Assembly (NCBI GenBank): GCA_002683195.1
Contig: NYSW01000015.1
Coordinates: 54,617 to 90,732, forward strand
Length of the DNA: 36,116 bases
Source: Phycisphaerae bacterium
GTDB lineage: Bacteria > Planctomycetota > Phycisphaerae > Phycisphaerales > SM1A02
Direction: 5' to 3'
The translations under genes were made by a program, and so were the position numbers. Below are positions 8,697 to 15,674 of the stretch, in pieces; position 1 is the stretch's first letter; each line of letters begins with the position of its first letter. A model generated the notes under the pieces. That model did not search any database and was not told the DNA's origin. It saw only the letters and a list, made by a program, of their open reading frames with translations.

Positions 8697-10253
8697 TCAA
8701 GGTCGAAGTCGTGCGAAAAGTCGATCCCGGACCGCCTTCGCGTCCGCCTGGCCACCCGAGGCCTTCATCACAGCGCCGACCAGTCGACCAATCGCCGCGT
8801 CCTTCCCATTTCGAACGTCGTCCGCAGCCTGGGCCTGGGCGGCGATCGCTTCGTCGAGCCAGGCCTCCATCGCCCCTTCGTCCCGAACGATCATCAGGCC
8901 GTTGGCCTCCGCGAGATCGAGGATCGAATCCGGGGATTCGGCCGCAAGCTCCAACAGACGATCCACCGCCTGCGGTGGCACCGTCCCTGCTCGTCGCAGG
9001 ACGAGGAGTTCCGCCACCTGCTCCGGGATGAGCCCCAGCTCGTGCGATCCGACACCTGATTCATTGGCCCGTTTCGCGATCTGATTCAGAATCAACTTCG
9101 CCGCCTCATGCCCGGCGTCGTGGGAAGAAGGCGGGTCTTTCTGTCCCAACTGGACCTCGACCACTCGCTCAAACCAGAAACAGAGGGATCGATCATCCAC
9201 CAGCGCCGCGGCGTCGGTCACCGGCAGCCCGTAATCGTGGGCGTATCGAGTTCGTCGGGCCATCGGAAGTTCCGGGATCGATGCCCGGATCCGTTCCTTC
9301 CACGCCTCGTCCATCTCCACCGGGACCAGATCGGGGTCGGGGAAATAGCGATAGTCGTGAGCATCTTCCTTCTCTCGCTGAAGGACGGTCACCAGTTTCT
9401 GATCATCCCAACCCCGGGTCTGCTTCATCCCCATGCCCATGACCCGGCCGGTCTCGAGGAACTCATCCAGTTGCCGGATCTCCTCGTGGTGAATCGCGCC
9501 TTCCACCGCACGGAAACTGTTGAGGTTCTTGATCTCGACGATGGGGGTTCGAAACTCCCGGCCGTCGTGAGTGTCGATCACCAGGTTGATATTGGGCTCG
9601 AATCGCATGTGCCCCTTCTGCATCACACCTTCGGTCACGCCGAGAAAACGGCAGATCGACCGCAACTCTCGTGCGAAGACCAGAACATCCTCGGCCCGAT
9701 CGAAATCCGGTTCGGTCACGATTTCCAGAAGAGGCGTCCCCGCTCGATTCAGATCGACGAGACTGCCGGCGTAATCACCGCCACCCGGAAGTTCATGACT
9801 CAGCTTGCCGGTGTCTTCTTCCAGGTGGGCACGAATGATTCCAATCCGCTTGGTACCGCCCCCCCCGATGTCCGGGTCGTCGGAAGCGATGTCGACCGCG
9901 CCATCGAAGCAAAGGGGCAGGTCGTACTGGCTGATCTGGTAACCCTTGGGAAGATCCGGATACGAATAGTTCTTCCGATCCCACTTCGCGTGATCCGCGA
10001 TCGAGCAGCCGAGGGCCATCCCGACCATGGCGGACATCTCGACCGCCCGGCGGTTCATCACCGGCAAGGTGCCCGGAAGTGCGGCCACCAGAGGGTCGAC
10101 CAGGGTGTTGGGAGGCGCATCCTCGAACTCCGGGCAGGCGGGATTCGCCGCTCGGGTGTACATCTTGGATCGGGTCGAGAGCTCCACATGGATCTCAAGA
10201 CCGACGATCAGTCGGGTGCGGGCGATATCGTCACGAGTAAGACCGGTGGACAT
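8697..10253 (-). CDS. gatB: Asp-tRNA(Asn)/Glu-tRNA(Gln) amidotransferase subunit B
   Basis: Subunit of the GatCAB complex that amidates mischarged Glu-tRNA(Gln) or Asp-tRNA(Asn). Visible family blocks are LIVGLEIHVELSTRSKMYT near the start, DRKNYSYPDLPKGYQISQYD, LVDLNRAGTPLLEIVTEPD, KGHMRFEPNINL and DYRYFPDPDLVPVE, followed by the C-terminal YqeY-like tail domain that binds tRNA. At 518 residues it is a little longer than the usual 475-490. GatA and GatC are not in the window. A TAGAAT hexamer ends 9 bases before the ATG, and there is no Shine-Dalgarno sequence. The stop lies within the upstream open frame of hpt, so translation is probably coupled. Confidence 0.96.
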   Translation of the reverse strand: MSTGLTRDDIARTRLIVGLEIHVELSTRSKMYTRAANPACPEFEDAPPNTLVDPLVAALPGTLPVMNRRAVEMSAMVGMALGCSIADHAKWDRKNYSYPDLPKGYQISQYDLPLCFDGAVDIASDDPDIGGGGTKRIGIIRAHLEEDTGKLSHELPGGGDYAGSLVDLNRAGTPLLEIVTEPDFDRAEDVLVFARELRSICRFLGVTEGVMQKGHMRFEPNINLVIDTHDGREFRTPIVEIKNLNSFRAVEGAIHHEEIRQLDEFLETGRVMGMGMKQTRGWDDQKLVTVLQREKEDAHDYRYFPDPDLVPVEMDEAWKERIRASIPELPMARRTRYAHDYGLPVTDAAALVDDRSLCFWFERVVEVQLGQKDPPSSHDAGHEAAKLILNQIAKRANESGVGSHELGLIPEQVAELLVLRRAGTVPPQAVDRLLELAAESPDSILDLAEANGLMIVRDEGAMEAWLDEAIAAQAQAADDVRNGKDAAIGRLVGAVMKASGGQADAKAVRDRLFARLRP

Positions 10254-10262
10254 GGCCGGACC

Positions 10263-10268
10263 ATTCTA
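10263..10268 (-). promoter_or_regulatory. Possible -10 box (TAGAAT) for gatB
   Basis: On the minus strand TAGAAT is followed by 9 bases and then the gatB ATG. No ribosome-binding site is seen in that gap. The divergent PPIase gene starts 81 bases away, so this is a promoter-bearing spacer. Confidence 0.35.
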
Positions 10269-10348
10269 CGATCAGAGCGAGGATGGACCGAGGTCGAACC
10301 CTGGTTCCTCCCATTGATTTTCCGAACCGCCTTCAATCGGATTCCCCG

Positions 10349-11503
10349 ATGACCGTCCGTACCCAATCAGTGTTCATCCTTCTGACCCTCCTGATCTCCA
10401 CCGGAATCGCGCCCGGGACCGTCCGTGGAGCCTCGGATGCGGACCTTCTGTCGCCAGCCCGGCTCTATCACGGGATCGAGCGGCCCATTCCAATGATCCT
10501 CGCCCTGAGAGGGACCACCGAGATTCCGGAAGATGGATTTCAGATCGTCCTCCTCGATGGCCAAGGAGCGGTTCTGGACGATGCGGAAGGTATTCAACCC
10601 GGTCAGATCGACATCGCCGACATTCTCCCCGTGGCCCTCGATCTGGAACGAGCCGCTCGGGTCCAGGTCATCGCTGGCGGGACTCCGGTCGGGACTCCGG
10701 TGGTGATCGAACCCCTCCTCGGACGCCGTCCGGTACGAACCGTTCGGAGCATTCGTCCCGATGGGCGAACGCCCTACACCCGGATCATCGGATTCGGTGA
10801 CGACCTCATCGATCCCGAGGACGAGTCGGATCGCCGGGCCCTCGAAGCCATGAGAACTTCCCCCGACTGGAATGAAGGCGAACGAACCGTGCTCTCCGGA
10901 TTCCGAACGTACGTCGATCGGGATGTGGTGATGGAGACTGATTTCGGCGAGATCCGAATTGATCTCGCGCCGGAATTCGCTCCCAATACCGCCTGGAACT
11001 TCAGATTCCTCGCCGAACAGGGCTTCTACGAAGACACCACCATCCACCGCATCGTGCACATGGATTCCAGCGGCCGACGCTTCGTCATCCAGGGTGGTGA
11101 CCCCAGCGCCACCGGCGAGGGTGGCCCGGGCTACGACCTGCCCCTGGAGCGGTCACGACTTCCTCACGACCTGGGCGTGCTTTCCATGGCCCGGGCGGAT
11201 CATCCCGACAGTGCCGGATCTCAATGGTTCCTCGGACTTTCCCGCGAAGGAACAGCGCGGCTCGATGGCCAATACTGCGCCTTTGGCTGGGCCTCTGATG
11301 GAGCCGAGCCGATTGCCCGCATCGCGGACGTCGAAATCGCGGATGCGGGTTCCGGAAGGCCCACCCATCCCCCGAGAGTCGCCCGAATGCGACTTGTTCC
11401 GGCCGAACCGATGATCCCCGGGAAACCAAGAACCTCGACTCGTATCGAAACCTGGTGGACCGATCCGGTCGAAGAGGAACCCGAAGGTCGAAGGCCCCGC
11501 TGA
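10349..11503 (+). CDS. Exported cyclophilin-type peptidyl-prolyl isomerase
   Basis: About 384 residues. A signal peptide is clear (MTVRTQSVFILLTLLISTG..., cleavage near residue 28). About 160 residues of unassigned, probably beta-rich sequence follow, then a cyclophilin domain at about residues 195-345. That domain has FGEIRIDLAPEFAPNTAWNF, FVIQGGDP, GVLSMAR and DSAGSQWFLGLS, the substrate and active-site blocks of the family. It would catalyse proline isomerisation in the periplasm or outside. I start at ATG 10349, since the frame extends 22 codons upstream but the signal peptide begins here. It converges on a second cyclophilin gene across a shared hairpin. Confidence 0.87.
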   Translation: MTVRTQSVFILLTLLISTGIAPGTVRGASDADLLSPARLYHGIERPIPMILALRGTTEIPEDGFQIVLLDGQGAVLDDAEGIQPGQIDIADILPVALDLERAARVQVIAGGTPVGTPVVIEPLLGRRPVRTVRSIRPDGRTPYTRIIGFGDDLIDPEDESDRRALEAMRTSPDWNEGERTVLSGFRTYVDRDVVMETDFGEIRIDLAPEFAPNTAWNFRFLAEQGFYEDTTIHRIVHMDSSGRRFVIQGGDPSATGEGGPGYDLPLERSRLPHDLGVLSMARADHPDSAGSQWFLGLSREGTARLDGQYCAFGWASDGAEPIARIADVEIADAGSGRPTHPPRVARMRLVPAEPMIPGKPRTSTRIETWWTDPVEEEPEGRRPR

Positions 11504-11540
11504 ATCTTCCGGGAATCAACCCCGATCTCCAGACGGCTCA

Positions 11541-11585
11541 CGAAACGCCCCCGCCACGCAGTGCGTGACGGGGGCGATCATTTCG
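11541..11585. terminator. Bidirectional hairpin terminator between two PPIase genes
   Basis: A 14-pair stem with one C/A mismatch covers 11546-11576 (CGCCCCCG...CGGGGGCG, with CACGC/GCGTG above it and a 3-base loop). It is extended at the base by CGAAA/TTTCG (11541-11545 with 11581-11585) across a 4-base bulge. It sits between two convergent genes and can serve both. The U tract is short, as is common in GC-rich genomes. Confidence 0.75.
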
Positions 11586-11607
11586 TCGATTGGGGGGAGA
11601 GACTGGC

Positions 11608-12111
11608 TCAGGCGGTCGCGACGGGCTTGATGCCGCCGGTCATGCGGGGCATTTCGCCGCTCGGGAAACCGTTGCCGTCCTTCTCGACCGCGGCAATCGC
11701 CCTGACCACGTCCATGCCTTCGATGACCTTGCCGAACGCGGTGTACTGACCGTCGAGATGCTGACATCCCGCCCGGCTGAGGCAGATGAAGAACTGGCTG
11801 CCGGCGCTGTTCGGATCGGCGGAACGCGCCATTGAAAGAACGCCTTCCTCGTGCATGCGATCGTTGAACTCCGCATCGACGTTGTGGCCGGGACCACCGG
11901 TGCCGGGCATGCCGCTGGCGCCTTCCTTGGTGTTCGGGCAACCTCCCTGAATCACGAAGTTGTCGAGGATGCGGTGAAATCCGAGCCCGTCATAAAAGCC
12001 CTTCTCACCGAGTTCGATCATGTTGAGGACATGGTTGGGGGCGACGTCGTCCCAGAGTTCGACGACGATGGTGCCCTGATCGGTCTCGATGGTGGCGTGC
12101 GGATGACTCAA
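11608..12111 (-). CDS. ppiB: Cytoplasmic cyclophilin-type peptidyl-prolyl isomerase
   Basis: A complete 167-residue cyclophilin: IETDQGTIVVELWDD at the N-terminus, FHRILDNFVIQGGCP, GVLSMARSADPNSAGSQFFICLS with the conserved catalytic region, and LDGQYTAFGKVIEGMDVV. No signal peptide, so it should act in the cytosol. The start is a TTG at 12111, supported by GGAG 7 bases upstream on the minus strand; no nearby ATG fits the family N-terminus. It is the second cyclophilin within 2 kb but is not a close copy of the exported one. Confidence 0.92.
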   Translation of the reverse strand: MSHPHATIETDQGTIVVELWDDVAPNHVLNMIELGEKGFYDGLGFHRILDNFVIQGGCPNTKEGASGMPGTGGPGHNVDAEFNDRMHEEGVLSMARSADPNSAGSQFFICLSRAGCQHLDGQYTAFGKVIEGMDVVRAIAAVEKDGNGFPSGEMPRMTGGIKPVATA

Positions 12112-12233
12112 GGAACAGCTCCACTTCAGGTCCCGGGATTCGAGACGGTTTGGACTGGCCGCGGCGATCGCGGCCTTGGATGAAAGAGGGTACGTCGGAC
12201 GGTGATCGTCGTCGACCTCCCGACCTGATTCCC

Positions 12234-13151
12234 TCAGTATCCGATGCCCCGGCCTTCGCTCGCACGGCGGGCCATCGTGGGCAGGAGATAGCTCCTGCCT
12301 CGATAGTTGGTGATGATTCCGCTGAGCAGAATCGGCGTGGAGACGTCTCGCTGGCGGGCGCTTCGTTCGATGTTTTGGAGCTGAAGACAGGGCAGAAGTA
12401 CGAGGCTCGGAGTGTCACTCCCCCCCTTTCCCGCCAGAACGAACCGCCAGACGCCGCTCGCAGGATCCCTCGAGAGCCGGCCACGGCGATCCACGAAACG
12501 GGTTCCGGTGGGTATGACGCCACCTCGAGGGGCTGGAGCGTCACGGGCGTCCAGGCTTCGAGGAACGGCCCCGATCCTCGCCTCGAGCCGTTTTTCCAAC
12601 TCGTCTCCGATTCGATCGAGGTCATCATCACCCGGATCGGTACCCCCGGGAGCCGCTGGAGGCGGGTTGTCAGCCGGAGCCGCAGGTTCCAGAACCTTGA
12701 GCGGGACGATGAGGTCTGGAAGTAGGAAGTTGTGACCTCGGTAGACGAGAATTCGACCGGTCACCTCGTACGGCCGGGTTTCATCCGATTCCCGCCACGG
12801 CTCCGCCTCCTCCAGGCGGGCAAGATCATCGAGCCCTCGACTCGGAAGCAGAATCAACTGACGATCGACCCCTCCGGTCTCCGATTGGTTCGGATGGAAC
12901 ACCTGGACACCGAGGTCGGTATTCCGCCGGATGTTTCCCGAGACCTTCACGAGGATCCCGCCCTCCCGCAGCAGTGGCGGGCGACCCGATCCCTCCATTC
13001 CCTCCGGAATGATCACCCGACGTACGGGAGCGACCCCGGTACCGGGGTCCTCCGAGGATGCTGGAGGCTCGAAAGGCGATGCGACCGCCGAAACCCCGAT
13101 CAGAATCGAGATGGCAGCCGTGATCCGGGAGACAGCAGGGAGATTGAACAT
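12234..13151 (-). CDS. Exported protein of unknown function with an internal duplication
   Basis: 305 residues with an N-terminal signal peptide (MFNLPAVSRITAAISILIGVSAVA). I recognise no family. Two halves look related. Each has a stretch ending LLP (LILLPSRGLDDLARLEE and LVLLPCLQLQNIERSAR), and each ends in a G-I-YRG-YLLP motif: TGRILVYRGHNFLLP near 155 and SGIITNYRGRSYLLP near 285. They are separated by a proline-rich linker (about 170-190). The repeat looks like a small beta-barrel unit. The ATG lacks a Shine-Dalgarno sequence, but TACCAT lies 6 bases upstream at 13158-13163. Confidence 0.7.
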   Translation of the reverse strand: MFNLPAVSRITAAISILIGVSAVASPFEPPASSEDPGTGVAPVRRVIIPEGMEGSGRPPLLREGGILVKVSGNIRRNTDLGVQVFHPNQSETGGVDRQLILLPSRGLDDLARLEEAEPWRESDETRPYEVTGRILVYRGHNFLLPDLIVPLKVLEPAAPADNPPPAAPGGTDPGDDDLDRIGDELEKRLEARIGAVPRSLDARDAPAPRGGVIPTGTRFVDRRGRLSRDPASGVWRFVLAGKGGSDTPSLVLLPCLQLQNIERSARQRDVSTPILLSGIITNYRGRSYLLPTMARRASEGRGIGY

Positions 13152-13157
13152 GCCGGA

Positions 13158-13163
13158 ATGGTA
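13158..13163 (-). promoter_or_regulatory. Possible -10 hexamer (TACCAT) of the exported-protein gene
   Basis: TACCAT on the minus strand, 6 bases before the ATG at 13151, fits the spacing expected if transcription began at the start codon. It is listed as one member of the TANNNT set. Confidence 0.28.
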
Positions 13164-13255
13164 CGGGGTTCCGGCTCGCGGGCGGAAACCCTCTCCAGTC
13201 TGGAAAAGCGATCGAAGGACGACACGCTCCGAGCCGATATACTCTCTAACCCCCC

Positions 13256-13329
13256 GGCCGAGTACCCAAGTGGTCTAAGGGAACGGATTGCAAATCCGTG
13301 ATTCGTGGGTTCGAATCCCACCTCGGCCT
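13256..13329 (+). tRNA. tRNA-Cys (anticodon GCA)
   Basis: A full cloverleaf can be drawn. The 7-pair acceptor is GGCCGAG/CTCGGCC, the D arm CCC/GGG, and the anticodon stem ACGGA/TCCGT with loop TTGCAAA (GCA anticodon). The T arm is GTGGG/CCCAC with loop TTCGAAT, and the discriminator is T, as is normal for cysteine tRNA. CCA is not encoded and would be added after transcription. Confidence 0.96.
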
Positions 13330-13334
13330 TGTGA

Positions 13335-13371
13335 ACGACGCCCGCCGGCTCCGGCGGGCGTCGTCCATTTT
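13335..13371 (+). terminator. Intrinsic terminator of the tRNA-Cys gene
   Basis: A perfect 13-pair stem (13335-13347 with 13352-13364) with loop GCTC is followed by CCATTTTT. It lies 5 bases after the tRNA and is a strong rho-independent terminator on the plus strand. Confidence 0.9.
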
Positions 13372-13515
13372 TCAATCAACGGTTGAATTCCCACGAAGCC
13401 GCCGGCAACTCGAGATCGCGGCCTCCGCCGAAGATCCGAACCCACCTGGGAAAAAACGAAAACCCGTCGAGGCGTCATTCAGCCAGGGCCATCGCGGTGC
13501 CCCACCTCGTGGCGT

Positions 13516-14571
13516 TCAACCGGTCCAGGCCGCGATCAGTCCGCCGAGATCACCGCCTCCGACCAGATCGTCACCATCAAGGTCCGCACGACACTCGGGA
13601 CACCGCCCCCAGGCCGCGAGCAGCAGTCCGAGATCGGATGCATTCACCCGTCCATCCCCATCGATATCCCCGATGAGCGTCGAGCCGGACTTGTCGAGCA
13701 GCCAGCGGGTGACTTCCAGCGCGAATCGCCCGTCGAAGGGAGGATTGTGTCCTCCACCGGAAACCTTCCAGAGCTCTGCGGTGCCGCCCGGTGCACAACG
13801 TTCTCGATAGACGGTGATTTCGGTCTCGGCTCCCGAGATGACGGGGACCAGATCGATCGGATCCGGAGTGGCATCCGGCCGCTCTCCACACTCATTGTCC
13901 GCCGCGACCATGACCTGGGTCTCCGACGCGGACGGATAGCAACCACCAGGAAGACAACCACCGCCGAACAGGATGACGGGGTCGATCGAACCATGCACCT
14001 GCAGTACGTGCACCGGTGTCTCGAGCACGCACGCGGCGGGATCCGCGAAAGTCGCGGAAGCAAGGGTCGCGATGCCGGCGAACATCCCATCGTGTTCACA
14101 GATCATGCGATGGGCCATGAATCCACCATTGGAATGACCCACGATGTGCAGACGATCATCATCGATCGCATACGTCTTCTGAAGCAGATCCAGCAAATCG
14201 ATGAGGTAACTCGAATCGTCGGGGTTCTGGTTGTAGATGTCACAGCAGGCCGGCGTCGCATTCCAGTATCGCTGCCCTGTGATGTTCCGACGCCCGTCGG
14301 GCAGGCAGAGAATGAACCGCTGCTCGTCCACCTGATCCGCGAAACGAAGATAGGCCTCTTCGATCTCTCCCGAGTAGGCGAAGGAGTGCAGGAGGAGAAT
14401 CAGAGGCAATGGTTCCGATGGATCGCGATCCGTCGGAAGCACGACCCGTACGTTCCCACGGCCGGCATTGACGAACTCCGATTCCTCGGCCACGACATTG
14501 CCGGCGAGCGGCAGGACCATGAACAAGATCGCAAGGATGAGCGTCCTGACCCGCGGCGATTCAATCGACAT
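13516..14571 (-). CDS. Secreted PHB-depolymerase/feruloyl-esterase-like hydrolase with dockerin-like tail
   Basis: 351 residues. Signal peptide in residues 1-28. The alpha/beta-hydrolase domain belongs to the polyhydroxybutyrate-depolymerase/LpqC esterase group, with LLLHSFAYSG (oxyanion region) and WNATPACCD. The nucleophile is Ser148 in GHSNGG, the likely acid Asp197 in VHGSIDP, and the likely base His275 in SGGGHNPPF. Residues 299-351 form two calcium-loop repeats (GDIDGDGRVN and DLDGDDLVGG), each followed by DLG-LL-AW, with a Cys-X2-Cys between them. It would cleave ester bonds of an extracellular polymer; the substrate cannot be told. The start is ATG 14571, at the signal peptide and with AGGAAA upstream. 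It is the most distal of three same-strand genes with this tail. Confidence 0.85.
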   Translation of the reverse strand: MSIESPRVRTLILAILFMVLPLAGNVVAEESEFVNAGRGNVRVVLPTDRDPSEPLPLILLLHSFAYSGEIEEAYLRFADQVDEQRFILCLPDGRRNITGQRYWNATPACCDIYNQNPDDSSYLIDLLDLLQKTYAIDDDRLHIVGHSNGGFMAHRMICEHDGMFAGIATLASATFADPAACVLETPVHVLQVHGSIDPVILFGGGCLPGGCYPSASETQVMVAADNECGERPDATPDPIDLVPVISGAETEITVYRERCAPGGTAELWKVSGGGHNPPFDGRFALEVTRWLLDKSGSTLIGDIDGDGRVNASDLGLLLAAWGRCPECRADLDGDDLVGGGDLGGLIAAWTG

Positions 14572-14636
14572 CGTTTGAAATTTCCTGCTTTTTCGGCTGA
14601 ATGGGTACCGACGGTTGGGGGTCGGATGCTGCGAAT

Positions 14637-15476
14637 TCAGAAAGACCACGCGATGAGCAGAAGACCGAGATCCGCCCCGGTCACGAAGCCATCACCATTC
14701 ATGTCCTCGACACATCCGGTGCACCGGCCCCAGGCACCGAGGAGAAGCCCGAGGTCTGCTCCATTGACCAGGCCGTCTCCGTTGAAGTCACCTGGAATGC
14801 CCGCCACGTCGTATTCGATGATCAGGGCGGGACGCTTCGTCGCATCGAAATACTCGCGACTCGCGATCTTCCGAACCGTCTTGGCTTCCGAGACCGAGGC
14901 GGTCATCAACCAGCCGTCATTCTGCTCACCATCGATCCAGGACTGGACGTCGCTCGCCAGACCGGAACCGACGAATTCATATCCCCCATTGCCGTTGATC
15001 ACCGTCGAACCACTGGCAGTGACGACGAAGTCACCCCCCGGAGTGGACCAGGGCGTGTCGGGATAGAACCGGAAGAACCAGGTCGCATCCCCGATCTCTG
15101 CGAACGCTCCGGCGCCGCCGGCGGAATTGGAAGTCGACTCACCCCATTCCGCCTGACAACGATGCAACGAGAAATCGACGCCGGTCGGTGCGGCCGGCGG
15201 AGTCTTGGTCACCGTGATCATCACCTTGGCGGAGGAGACCGTGGCTCCAGCCGGGAGACCCGAGACATCGAAGTGCAGGGCCGCTCGGCGGATGTTGTTC
15301 GCACCACCCTGATCCGCGATTCGCCCGGCGTAGATCGCACTGCTGGAGCCGGAGGACAGATCCTCTTCAATCGGCCCGAAGAGTGTGTTGTCACGATCGG
15401 CGATCACGGTGAGGGTGTCCGCGGCGACGGCGGCCGTCATACCGGTGAAGACCATCAATACGAGTGTCCGAATCAC
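14637..15476 (-). CDS. Secreted DNRLRE-type protein with dockerin-like tail
   Basis: 279 residues: a signal peptide (to about residue 19), then a beta-rich domain of the DNRLRE kind. Its features are ADRDNTLFG at the start, RRAALHFDVSGLPAGATVSSAKVMITV in the middle, and VQSWIDGEQNDGWLM followed by ASREYFDATKRPALIIEYDV at the end. In other proteins such domains are non-catalytic or cell-wall-associated modules. The last 55 residues carry two calcium-loop repeats (GDFNGDGLVNGADLG and DMNGDGFVTGADLG) with CTGC between them. The start is a GTG at 15476 with CGGAG 7 bases upstream. The gene lies in line with the esterase and nuclease-fold genes carrying the same tail. Confidence 0.83.
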   Translation of the reverse strand: MIRTLVLMVFTGMTAAVAADTLTVIADRDNTLFGPIEEDLSSGSSSAIYAGRIADQGGANNIRRAALHFDVSGLPAGATVSSAKVMITVTKTPPAAPTGVDFSLHRCQAEWGESTSNSAGGAGAFAEIGDATWFFRFYPDTPWSTPGGDFVVTASGSTVINGNGGYEFVGSGLASDVQSWIDGEQNDGWLMTASVSEAKTVRKIASREYFDATKRPALIIEYDVAGIPGDFNGDGLVNGADLGLLLGAWGRCTGCVEDMNGDGFVTGADLGLLLIAWSF

Positions 15477-15547
15477 GTCTCAGCTCCGAATTTCAGGCGA
15501 CGGGGAATGGCTGCGGGGAAATCCGAGCGAGGGCGGTCTTCGAGTCC

Positions 15548-15579
15548 TTCTGCCCAGCTTCTGCCCAGCCTCTGCCAGC
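15548..15579. repeat. Short tandem repeat, 11-base unit, three copies
   Basis: TTCTGCCCAGC occurs twice head to tail, followed by a 10-base variant, CTCTGCCAGC. It is in the spacer between the nuclease-fold gene and the DNRLRE gene. No function is evident. Confidence 0.8.
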
Positions 15580-15674
15580 TTCCGAAACAGGTCGGGGAAG
15601 CTTGGGAATGGAAGGTATCGGTTCGGCGGGGTCAGGGCGAGACCAAACGGGGTGCTCGGTCCGAAGCGAGCCTC

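Noticed and set aside
13747..15066. 439-codon plus-strand frame across the esterase and DNRLRE genes.
   Set aside because: It spans two real genes and their spacer on the other strand and shows no family features.
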